From: Dichotomocladium elegans
Lineage: Eukaryota > Mucoromycota > Mucoromycetes > Mucorales > Lichtheimiaceae
DNA: 64,000 nucleotides
Direction of reading: 5' to 3'
Assembly (NCBI GenBank): GCA_025716815.1
Contig: JAIXMN010000002.1
Location: 558,001-622,000, forward strand
The translations under genes were made by a program, and so were the position numbers. The notes under the pieces were generated by a model that saw nothing but the letters and a program-made list of their open reading frames with translations, had not been told where the DNA came from and searched no databases. Numbering within the stretch: position 1 is the stretch's first letter; every line of letters starts with the position of its first letter. This document shows, one piece after another, positions 22,552 through 37,606 of the stretch.

Positions 22552-25197
22552 AAGTTATGTAAGAAAGGTGTTAAAGATATACTTTTCCCTAATCTGTTAA
22601 ATCTCATAACTGCAGCGAGCCAAGTGCAATGTAAGGAGCCCCTGCGCTGATGTCCTCTTCTAGAGCACACGTGGGGGTATCAGATGTGCCTTCGTGCCAC
22701 TGGCCTTACACTACACCGAAGGACGGCACTGCTTCGCTGTAAGGTATGTAAGAAAGATGTTAAAGATATACTTTTCCCTAATCTGTTAAATCTCATAAAT
22801 GTAGCGAGTCAAGTGCAATGTAAGGAGCCCCTGCGCTGATGTCCTCTTCTAGAGCACACGTGGGGGTATCAGATGTGCCTTCGTGCCACTGGCCTTACAC
22901 TATACCGATGGACGGCACTGCTTCGCTGTAAGGTATGTAAGAAAGATGTTAAAGATATACTTTTCCCTAATTTGATAAATCTCATAAATGTAGCGAGTCA
23001 AGTGCAATGTAAGGAGCCCCTGCGCTGATGTCCTCTTCTAGAGCACACGTGGGGGTATCAGATGTGCCTTCGTGCCACTGGCCTTACACTACACCGAAGG
23101 ACGGCACTGCTTCGCTGTAAGGTATGTAAGAAAGATGTTAAAGATATACTTTTCCCTAATCTGTTAAATCTCATAAATATAGCGAGCCAAGTGCAATGTA
23201 AGGAGCCCCTGCGCTGATGTCCTCTTCTAGAGCACACGTGGGGGTATCAGATGTGCCTTCGTGCCACTGGCCTTACACTATACCGATGGACGGCACTGCT
23301 TCGCTGTAAGGTATGTAAGAAAGATGTTAAAGATATACTTTTCCCTAATTTGATAAATCTCATAAATGTAGCGAGTCAAGTGCAATGTAAGGAGCCCCTG
23401 CGCTGATGTCCTCTTCTAGAGCACACGTGGGGGTATCAGATGTGCCTTCGTGCCACTGGCCTTACACTATACCGAAGGACGGCACTGCTTCGCTGTAAGG
23501 TATGTAAGAAAGATGTTAAAGATATGCTTTTCCCTAATTTGATAAACCTCATAAATGTAGCGAATCAAGTGCAATGTAAGGAGCCCCTGCGCTGATGTCC
23601 TCTTCTAGAGCACACGTGGGGGTATCAGATGTGCCTTCGTGCCACTGGCCTTACACTATACCGATGGACGGCACTGCTTCGCTGTAAGGTATGTAAGAAA
23701 GATGTTAAAGATATACTTTTCCCTAATTTGATAAATCTCATAAATGTAGCGAGTCAAGTGCAATGTAAGGAGCCCCTGCGCTGATGTCCTCTTCTAGAGC
23801 ACACGTGGGGGTATCAGATGTGCCTTCGTGCCACTGGCCTTACACTACACCGAAGGACGGCACTGCTTCGCTGTAAGGTATGTAAGAAAGATGTTAAAGA
23901 TATACTTTTCCCTAATCTGTTAAATCTCATAAATATAGCGAGTCAAGTGCAATGTAAGGAGCCCCTGCGCTGATGTCCTCTTCTAGAGCACACGTGGGGG
24001 TATCAGATGTGCCTTCGTGCCACTGGCCTTACACTACACCGAAGGACGGCACTGCTTCGCTGTAAGGTATGTAAGAAAGATGTTAAAGATATACTTTTCC
24101 CTAATCTGTTAAATCTCATAAATGTAGCGAGTCAAGTGCAATGTAAGGAGCCCCTGCGCTGATGTCCTCTTCTAGAGCACACGTGGGGGTATCAGATGTG
24201 CCTTCGTGCCACTGGCCTTACACTATACCGAAGGACGGCACTGCTTCGCTGTAAGGTATGTAAGAAAGATGTTAAAGATATGCTTTTCCCTAATTTGATA
24301 AACCTCATAAATGTAGCGAATCAAGTGCAATGTAAGGAGCCCCTGCGCTGATGTCCTCTTCTAGAGCACACGTGGGGGTATCAGATGTGCCTTCGTGCCA
24401 CTGGCCTTACACTATACCGATGGACGGCACTGCTTCGCTGTAAGGTATGTAAGAAAGATGTTAAAGATATACTTTTCCCTAATTTGATAAATCTCATAAA
24501 TGTAGCGAGTCAAGTGCAATGTAAGGAGCCCCTGCGCTGATGTCCTCTTCTAGAGCACACGTGGGGGTATCAGATGTGCCTTCGTGCCACTGGCCTTACA
24601 CTACACCGAAGGACGGCACTGCTTCGCTGTAAGGTATGTAAGAAAGATGTTAAAGATATACTTTTCCCTAATCTGTTAAATCTCATAAATGTAGCGAGTC
24701 AAGTGCAATGTAAGGAGCCCCTGCGCTGATGTCCTCTTCTAGAGCACACGTGGGGGTATCAGATGTGCCTTCGTGCCACTGGCCTTACACTATACCGATG
24801 GACGGCACTGCTTCGCTGTAAGGTATGTAAGAAAGATGTTAAAGATATACTTTTCCCTAATTTGATAAATCTCATAAATGTAGCGAGTCAAGTGCAATGT
24901 AAGGAGCCCCTGCGCTGATGTCCTCTTCTAGAGTACACGTGGGGGTATCAGATGTGCCTTCGTGCCACTGGCCTTACACTATACCGAAGGACGGCACTGC
25001 TTCGCTGTAAGGTATGTAAGAAAGATGTTAAAGATATACTTTTCCCTAATTTGATAAATCTCATAAATGTAGCGAATCAAGTGCAATGTAAGGAGCCCCT
25101 GCGCTGATGTCCTCTTCTAGAGCACACGTGGGGGTATCAGATGTGCCTTCGTGCCACTGGCCTTACACTATACCGAAGGACGGCACTGTCTTCGCTT
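22552..25197. repeat. 189-bp satellite, 14 tandem copies
   Basis: Strict period of 189 bp: the string AAGGTATGTAAG (AAGTTATGTAAG in copy 1) starts at 22552, 22741, 22930, 23119, 23308, 23497, 23686, 23875, 24064, 24253, 24442, 24631, 24820 and 25009. No unit length change occurs inside the array. Copies differ at a few diagnostic sites (CTGTTAAA or TTGATAAA; CACCGAAGG, TACCGAAGG or TACCGATGG; GAGTC or GAATC). Copies 6-7 and 10-11 share the same rare combination, pointing to duplication of multi-unit blocks. Each unit ends with a CCTTAC...GTAAGG inverted pair. No coding frame crosses the array. Confidence 0.98.
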
Positions 25198-25350
25198 TAA
25201 GATAAGTACGAATGGCGCTAATGATATATTTTTCCTAATTCCATAAATTTCATGATCGTAGCGGTCACAAGTGAGCCCCAATGCTGGCATCGTCTTCAAC
25301 TGCGCACATAGAGATATACGATGTGCCTTTGTGTTACTGGTCCTTAGCTC
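25198..25350. repeat. Diverged fifteenth satellite unit
   Basis: Aligns by eye with the 189-bp unit along most of its length (AAGATAAGTACG, TTTTTCCTAATTCCATAAAT, GTAGCGGTCACAAGTGAGCC, ATACGATGTGCCTT) but with many substitutions. It marks the edge where homogenisation of the array stopped. Confidence 0.8.
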
Positions 25351-26024
25351 CAGTGGTGTGCTTTCGTAATCGTCAATATCTTCATACTCTCATCTTTATA
25401 CCATGCACTACCAATCTTTCACTAGCTCCTTTTCTCCAAATCGCTATTGCCACTCTTTTTTGCGTGCTCTTCATAAAAACCGAGCAGAGGAGTGTAAGAG
25501 CATACCGCCATCTCCCCTGCGGAAACCACCATGCGTAAAGGTTATGTTATTCATACAAGAGGAATATCTCAAATAATAAGTCAATGAGGGGACGTCAGGC
25601 ATATCAGTATTGATACATAGAAGCGACATTACGATTTGCCTGCAAAATAAAAAATCGATCTGCCCGGTTTCATATACAAGTTTGTACACGACAAGACGCA
25701 CTGTCTTCGTTCTTCCTTATCTCTCCCTCTGCATCTTTATCTCTGTATTTACCGAATCAAAGAAACTTATTGGCATTTTTGGATGCTGCTTCGTGCTCCG
25801 TTTTCATTCACTTCGTCACGAGGTGGAGCTGGATATACAATAAGGCATGTTTGCGGCGGTGAGGATCACTCAAAATCTCGCCGCAATTACCAACCTGTAT
25901 ATTTTAAGGTTGGCTGATGCATTTACGCTTCGCTCCTTTCCTGCCATTGTGGCTCGCTGAATGACAGGTGGAGAAAGTGAATTTTTTAAAAGCCCACTCC
26001 AAAAAAAAAATGTGACCCTAGATA
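25351..26024. other. Intergenic region between satellite and GEP3
   Basis: No gene supported. T-rich with short open frames. The last 100 bp, which include an A-tract just before the GEP3 start, probably hold that gene's promoter and 5' UTR. Confidence 0.4.
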
Positions 26025-27713
26025 ATGTTCTCCCGATCCGTAATCACTAGCCGTGGATACCTGTTGCAGATTCGTCCATGGTCTGCCAAGGTCATGCGAC
26101 AGATGCTTCCGCTGATCGGACTACAAATCTGCCGAATGCCTGAGCGAATGCGGATCTCTGCCCGATCCTCGTTTCATACCCAACAAACACGACTTTCAAG
26201 TACGATGGTGGCAGGAACTGAGACGCATTGCCCTGGCTGTGGAGCGCCCTTTCAGTCGACGCATGCCGAAAGGCCTGGATACTACGTCCCGAGAGAATCG
26301 AAGCCCATTCATGAACGAAAGCGTAGCAACAATTCGCTCGCGGCAGACGAATACGAGGCAGCACTCCAGGGCCTTGACGCTGAACTCCAGGCTGCGCTGC
26401 TCAATGAAGAACAGCGCCATGACATGACAATCACGACAACGACGGAAGCAACAACAACTGCAGCGACTGCAACAGCAGCAGCAGCAGCCCTGCATAGCGA
26501 CGCAATTGCACCTAAAGAAGAACCAAAGCGTGTGATTTGCAAACGGTGCTATCTTTTGGAACATCGCTCTGCGAGCCAAACGTCGCCGCAATTCCTGCGG
26601 GCAACACAGCAATACGCATCGCTTGAGTTTCTCCGGACCAAACAGCATCCGCTGGTTGTGGTTGTGCTTGACATTGCAGACTTGCCGTTTTCGCTTCCCC
26701 GACTTCCTATCAACAGCGGAGCGCGTCTCATTCTTGCTGCCAACAAGGTAGACCTGTTACCCGAACGTGCGCGCCGCCACGAGCAGCGGATCCGGGACTG
26801 GATAGTGCAGCATGTCAAGCAGCAAGGCATCCCGACATCGCAAATTCGACATGTTAGCCTTCTGAGCGCAACGAAGGGTTGGGGTGTTCAGGGCCTGCTA
26901 CGCAAAATTGACGAAGAACGGCTGCCGACAGACGACGTGTATTTTGTGGGCGCAACGAATGTCGGCAAGTCAGCCCTTGTGAACCAGATCATTTCGCAGC
27001 AAAGGGTGTCTGATAAGAAACGGTTCAGGATCACCAGCTCGCCTGCTCCCGGAACGACCATGGGCACCATTCGCATCCCACTTCATGCCGTTGGGCTGCA
27101 GCAGGAGCAACCGCAACATGGCCGCCATTTCCAGCGTGATCGATTCCTCATTGATACGCCAGGTATCATCAACGACCAGCAGCTTGTTCATCTGCTGCCG
27201 TTTGAGGAGCAAAAGACATTAATGCATCAGCTCCATCGGCCGCTGAAACCCGTCACCTTCCGCCTCGAGCCGGGAAAATCCCTGCTTCTGAAGCCATTCA
27301 TCCGTCTCGATCTCATCAACGCCACAGACCCCGTGCTCATCACTTTATTCACACCACTCAGTCCACATGTCGCAAAGACTGCTAAGCTCGACGCAAAGGA
27401 GGGCGCACGCCTATCGGCCTCACTACCCATGCTCGACCCAAAGCGTCTGCAGCTCGATTCTCTGCGTCCCATCCCGCAACTTCTGACCGTCAGGGGCCAA
27501 CATAAGTCACGTGCATCTGTGGACCTCGCATTTGCCAGTGCGGGCTGGGTTGCCATTGCAGGCCTGTTCGAGAGCGCCCAATTCAGGATATGGTTACCCG
27601 ATGAGGTGAACGCTGAAAAGGCGCTCTGTATTAGAGATCCACCCATGCTTCCCTTCGAGTTTCAGGGCGTGCTCCGCAAGTTCTATGGGTCAGGCGAAAG
27701 GGCACGTGCATAG
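26025..27713 (+). CDS. GEP3: Mitochondrial circularly permuted GTPase Gep3 (YqeH family)
   Basis: Intronless, 562 aa, long for the family because of an Ala/Thr-rich insert near residue 145. The N-terminus is basic with few acids, as for a mitochondrial presequence. A zinc-binding pair CPGCG (near 70) and CKRC (near 172) precedes the GTPase. The G motifs come in permuted order: NKVD (G4, AANKVDLLP), SATKGWG (G5), then GATNVGKSALVN (G1, near 308), PGTTMG (G2) and DTPGI (G3). This zinc finger plus G4-G5-G1-G2-G3 order defines YqeH/Gep3-type GTPases, which act in small mitoribosomal subunit assembly. The ATG at 26025 is the first in frame after an A-tract. Confidence 0.92.
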   Translation: MFSRSVITSRGYLLQIRPWSAKVMRQMLPLIGLQICRMPERMRISARSSFHTQQTRLSSTMVAGTETHCPGCGAPFQSTHAERPGYYVPRESKPIHERKRSNNSLAADEYEAALQGLDAELQAALLNEEQRHDMTITTTTEATTTAATATAAAAALHSDAIAPKEEPKRVICKRCYLLEHRSASQTSPQFLRATQQYASLEFLRTKQHPLVVVVLDIADLPFSLPRLPINSGARLILAANKVDLLPERARRHEQRIRDWIVQHVKQQGIPTSQIRHVSLLSATKGWGVQGLLRKIDEERLPTDDVYFVGATNVGKSALVNQIISQQRVSDKKRFRITSSPAPGTTMGTIRIPLHAVGLQQEQPQHGRHFQRDRFLIDTPGIINDQQLVHLLPFEEQKTLMHQLHRPLKPVTFRLEPGKSLLLKPFIRLDLINATDPVLITLFTPLSPHVAKTAKLDAKEGARLSASLPMLDPKRLQLDSLRPIPQLLTVRGQHKSRASVDLAFASAGWVAIAGLFESAQFRIWLPDEVNAEKALCIRDPPMLPFEFQGVLRKFYGSGERARA

Positions 27714-27797
27714 ATATTGAACATTCACCTTGTGTGTGTATTGATGATATTGTAAATAGAGACTTGTAACTATGTGTACAATAAACAGAATCCACTC

Positions 27798-32770
<4,973 letters not shown>

Positions 32771-33430
32771 GGCTTGCGTTCGTTTGAAGAAAAAGATGAA
32801 GGGTAAAAAAGAATAGCGTTGATCTGAGTTTAATAAATCTTTTGATAAAGGATGAGTCACATCCACTTGTCATTTCGTTCCCCTTATGGATAGTGTCTAT
32901 GGGACATCCGATATGCACCTTTTTGCATGTACTGTTACAACACATCTGCGAGCAAGAGGTGATAAATGGGAAATACAGCAGGGAAGAGTTATATATGTTA
33001 GCCGAACCAAGTCCCAGGCGAGAGGGTGCCAGAGTGTCTCTGGTATGGTTAAGTATGGCCGAGGGACATGATAGCAGCCTGCAAGTTCATACAATGCTTG
33101 GAATGCGAAAAGCGGAAAGATCTGATATCATCTTCTAGGTCTCTGAACACAAAAAATGCCCCATGCAGTTGCATTGTCTGCAACATAAGATACTATCCGA
33201 CATAAATTGCCTTTGCTCCAGTGGCATAATCCATAGATTGTCTGTTTTCTTCCACCCGAAATCTACAGAAATGCTTCTCAAACTTTACTAGCACGACCTC
33301 CAGAGGGCGCCATTTCTAGCTGGCTGAAACAATCGTACGATAAAGTCCTGATTAGGCACTTGGAAAAACTGGGTTGAAAAATCACAACTGCATTGCTGCC
33401 TTCAGCCTTCCCACACATTCTGTGTCCCGA
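32771..33430. promoter_or_regulatory. Divergent upstream region of ARO1 and the copper-oxidase-like gene
   Basis: 660 bp between two divergently transcribed genes, no gene of its own. I see no TGACTC-type Gcn4 site that I would claim for ARO1. Confidence 0.35.
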
Positions 33431-34864
33431 ATGTACTTTTTCTGCGCCGCAGCTGCTCTTTGCTGCCGTCTTCTCCTAGTCGCTTCCCAATCAACTCATG
33501 ATCCCGAATATGATCCCCCTGGACCTTACATACATCATCCTGTCGATTATGTAGGCGATTTCAAGACTCTTCATGAAGAATTGGAACAGCCAATGGACGG
33601 GATCGAGCGTGAATATTTCGTCGCAGCAGAAGAGATCATTTGGGATTATACTGAGTATTCTGGCTCAAGTGCAAACGATGATTCTGTTAATTTCTGGACG
33701 AAAAGCGGTACGGCTTGTCTGTTTAATAGAAAACTTGGTTCTTTATTAAACCGCTTCGCATCTATGCGCAGATTCAGAAAGGGTAGGAAGCCGATATTAC
33801 AAGGCTATCTACCGAGAATACATAGACGACCAGTATTCCATTCCAAAGCCTCGACCACAATGGCAAGGTTTAATGGGACCGATTCTTCGGGCCGAAGTGG
33901 GCGATACAATCAAGGTCCATTTTTTCAATAGAGCCGCTCATAATTTTTCCATGCATCCACATGTCCGTTCAAAAGCTTCCAATTCTGCAAGTTGAAAAAA
34001 AAAACTCACTGATGGGTGTCCTTGCGTTAGGGAGTTTTTTACGAATTTGAGATGGAAGGTGCCGTGTACAAAGCTGCTACAGAGTTCTCGATGATTGAGC
34101 CTGGGCATAATTATACGTACGAATGGAAAGTCATGCCTCGAGCAGGACCTGGACCAAGCGACGGGAACTCCCTAGTATGGGGATACCACTCACACGTCTC
34201 TGAAAACGACATGTATGTTGACCTTAATCAAAGAGGCGGCCAGGCTAACTTATACACCCAACGAATATAGATTTGCAGGTTTATTTGGCGCTATTGTTGT
34301 GTATCGAAAGGGAGCGCTCAGAGAATCAACAATTAAAAACGAAGTGGTGACAGCACTTGTTGGTAAGTGTCTGTGAGTCCCCAATGAAATTACAAATGCT
34401 TAGGATCAAGTCTTACAATAGCCATCAATGAAAATATTTCACCATATTTGACCCAAACTGTAACTGATCTTGCACATGATATTGATTTCAACGCTATCAA
34501 AATGAACCAGACAGCGCATGCCATCTTTCGACGATCAAATATCAAGCAGTCTATCAACGGTATCATGATGGCTCAACCGAATGACCTAGTCCTCCAAACA
34601 GGCACTACGTACGATTGGCATTTGCTGGGCTGGGGGTCGGTTAAAGATATGCCACGGGTCTCGTGGGAGCACGGTGATGTCTCATTAAACGGCCGGCAGA
34701 TATCACAAATACGGTTGCTTCCGGCTACGTTCAAGACTGTACAACTAAAGGCGGATACTAGCGGCTTTTGGCAGTTTGGTTACTTAACAGGGGCCCCTGG
34801 TCCGGAAGGCATGACCATGTGGTATACCGTGGAGGATCTACAGGAGACGAAGGGCAGCGAGTAA
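33431..34864 (+). CDS. Secreted ceruloplasmin/hephaestin-type multicopper oxidase-like protein, short form
   Basis: Exons 33431-33707, 33772-33962, 34031-34212, 34271-34362, 34404-34864 give 400 aa. The ATG at 33431 starts a clear signal peptide (MYFFCAAAALCCRLLLVASQ). Two cupredoxin domains follow. Domain 1 has REYFVAAEEIIWDY, GPILRAEVGDTIKVHFFN, FSMHPHG and WGYHSHV: two His-X-His pairs matching the domain-1 trinuclear ligands of ceruloplasmin. Domain 2 has HAIFRRSNIKQSINGIM and ends GFWQFGYLTGAPGPEGM, where an active oxidase would carry an HCH motif; here it is absent, and no other pair of His-X-His is seen. So it has half of a trinuclear site. In these fungi ceruloplasmin-like proteins are linked to iron uptake; whether this one oxidises iron is doubtful. 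Confidence 0.85.
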
Positions 34865-35654
34865 TTTGAATGCCAACAGCGACCGTAATCTTTCGCATGC
34901 TCACTCATTTTAAAGATATGCTGAGTAATAAAGAGCAGTGGCATCCGTTTCGCTTAATACCGCAAAGGTTAACTATTGGATGTTAAAGGGTATTCGTTAA
35001 AAAATATTTTGGTATTTCCTAGTGGTTTGAAGTCAAGAGAAGAAGAGGGCGCAATTGGAAAGTCTCCATCGCCCTGGGCTGTCGTTGATAGGGATAAGGA
35101 CCTTGTTAATATCAACAGAGCAACTCAGTTGAATCACGTGCATTTGCAGGACTGAGCAGAAAGGCTTTTTTGGGCATGCGGTCAATGCACTTAGAGGGAT
35201 GGTACAAGTCCAGGAGATAAACAACGCTAATGCAGCGTGGAGCCTAGTGTATATCTCTTGCCAGCTGACGGAATTAGTACCATCAGTATGTCATACCATT
35301 CGACCTTAAGGATAGATCAGACCGGACCTTTTTCTTGTACTCCATATGGTGAAGTGTTGGGGTCGCTTGGTTGCTCATCTAAGATATTGGATTCGTGTCT
35401 CAGATAGATGCTGGGGTTCTGTGGTGCATGTTCCAGACTCACTAAGCAACCGGTTTGCAATGGAAAAAGAGCCAACGGACAGCTATGCACGGATTGTCTC
35501 AGCTTTCTGGGTCTGCTTCTGATTGGACAGCAAATGGCATTGCGACATCTCGAAATTAAATCACAGCTTCGAGCGCGGACAAACTGGGAAATAAAAGGTG
35601 CCAGGTGTTCGCTTTCTTTTTTTTCTATCAACTCTATCCCTTTCATTATCTGAT
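34865..35654. other. Intergenic region before SQOR
   Basis: About 790 bp with no supported gene; open frames are short and lack conserved features. The last part, with a T-tract near 35620, should be the SQOR promoter. Confidence 0.4.
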
Positions 35655-37282
35655 ATGCAGGCCGTCCGCTCCAGATTTTCCACTATCGCCCGCCGTTCCT
35701 TTGTTACTGAGTCCAAGGCAGCTTCTGCCGCTGCAGCTCCCGACAAAAAATATAAGCTGGTAGTTGTCGGTGCTGGCCCTGGTGGTTTATCCGGTAAGCC
35801 AAGGGGGGGAACGGAGTCGCGTGCGGAATGGCCGCAAAGACAATGACGAGTGAATGCTCACGAGACACCATGTCCGTTTTAAATACAGTCTCGTCGACAC
35901 TCTCGAACATGCTTGGAAGGGACCAGGTTGCGGTTATTGACCCCGCCAACTATCACTACGTATGTGAAAATAAAAGAACTGATTCCAACTCACTCCTGCC
36001 ATTGCAAGGTTGTCCTAACAATGAGTGTTCCATTCCTTAGTACCAACCCTTGTGGACTTATGTTGGAGGCGGCCTCAAGGATTTCAGCGAGAGTTTGCGC
36101 CCCATGGCATCCGTGGTCCCAGAGAAGGCCGATTGGATCCAACAGCGGGTCACTAAGCTTGATCCCGATAACAACCAAGTTACCTTGAACAATGGTCAAA
36201 CTGTAGGCTACGATTACCTCGTTGTCGCTGCTGGTATCCAAATCAACTGGGACCAGATCAAGGGTTTGCAGGAATCCCTCGGCAAGGATGGCGTGACGTC
36301 CAACTACTCGCCTGACAGCGTACAGAAAACCTACAAATTTATTCAGGAATTCAAGGGCGGTAACGCTGTCTTCACGTTACCCAACACTCCGTTGAAGGTA
36401 ATAGATAGAAGGCTTATTCGATGATGAAATAGTCACTCACTCCCTCTGCTCGTGTTTTAGTGCCCCGGAGCGCCTACTAAGATTGTATTTCTAGCAGAGG
36501 AGGCGTTCCGCAACTTGGGCGTGCGCGACAAAACTAAAGTGATCTACAACACCAGTCTCGGCAAAATTTTTGGTATTGACCACTATGGTCATGTCCTTCA
36601 GAAACTTGCCAACGAACGTGGCATTCAGGTCAACTTCCAGCACGAGCTGATCGAAATCAAGCCTGAGGACCGCAAGGCCATATTCCGCAACAATGCCAAC
36701 AAGGAACTCAAAACATTTGATTATGACTTTTTGCATGTAGCCCCACCCCAGGGTCCTCCGACCTTCATCAAGCAGTCGCCTTTGGCCGATGCATCCGGTT
36801 TTGTGGACGTGAACAAGGATACGCTGCGACACAAAAAGTACAAGAACGTATATTCCCTTGGTGACTGCGCTAACTTGCCAACCTCCAAGACGGCTGCTGC
36901 CATCACCGCCGAATCGGGAGTGCTGAAAACCAACTTGATTGCCGACATGGAGGGCAAAAAGGCAGTGGATGCCGTCTACGACGGATACACCAGCTGTCCT
37001 TTGATTGTTGGTCGTGATCAGCTCATTCTCGCAGAGTTCTCTGGCTATACCGGCACACCACTCGAAACATTCCCTGTTGACCAGCGTCAACTTAGCTCGA
37101 TTGCTCAGTACTTGAACAAGGAGGTAAAGAAAAGAGATGGTGGAATTTGAAGATCGGTGGTTGACAAAGGTGTATTTCTACTCTAGCTTATTCCATCCAT
37201 CTACTGGAATGGTTTATTGAAGGGTACCTGGACTGGTCCTTCCACTTTCCGCAAGGCTATGTCTCCCTTTCGCAGCGCTTAA
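35655..37282 (+). CDS. SQOR: Sulfide:quinone oxidoreductase, mitochondrial
   Basis: Flavoprotein that oxidises hydrogen sulfide and passes electrons to ubiquinone in the inner mitochondrial membrane. Exons 35655-35793, 35889-35959, 36041-36397, 36461-37123, 37187-37282 give 441 aa, normal for the eukaryotic type. A presequence rich in Arg/Ser (MQAVRSRFSTIARRSF) is followed by the FAD-binding VVVGAGPGGLS near residue 40. The two redox cysteines are present: KCPGAP (near 190) and TSCPL (near 368). GDCANLPTSKTAAA is the second FAD segment. The C-terminus (IYWNGLLKGTW) is the membrane-anchoring region. S. pombe calls the orthologue hmt2. Confidence 0.95.
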
Positions 37283-37606
37283 AACAGCCAATCATCAGTG
37301 ATAGCGAACGTTACCTCCTTCTTCCCTCTCGAAGGCCGCTCCTTTGCATTTTAACTAGACATTTTTTCTATTGAAGTGAAAGATTACACCTCTTTGGATA
37401 AAAAAAAAAATTGCGTGTGCTTCAGTAACATTCCCATCCGCCGCCTTGTCGGATTTTCTTCCTGCCGCTCGAGCCGGCCTTTTTGCTCAAATGAATCAAC
37501 AAAAACGACAGTCACATGGAAAGATCGGGCAAATGCGACCTTAAACCCCGTTTCACTTTGTGCCCATACATACACACCTTAACCTTCTTTTTTTATATTT
37601 TTGACC
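37283..37606. other. Intergenic region between SQOR and MDJ1
   Basis: 324 bp, no gene. Ends with a T-tract before the MDJ1 start, consistent with a promoter or 5' UTR. Confidence 0.4.

Noticed and set aside
22552..25350. CRISPR-like repeat array
   Set aside because: Units are directly adjacent with a 189-bp period and no unique spacers, in a eukaryotic genome. It is a satellite.
32771..32866. Upstream extension of ARO1 to 32866
   Set aside because: Adds a Phe/Lys-rich stretch not found in AROM proteins; MANGTTLAP at 32770 fits the family start.
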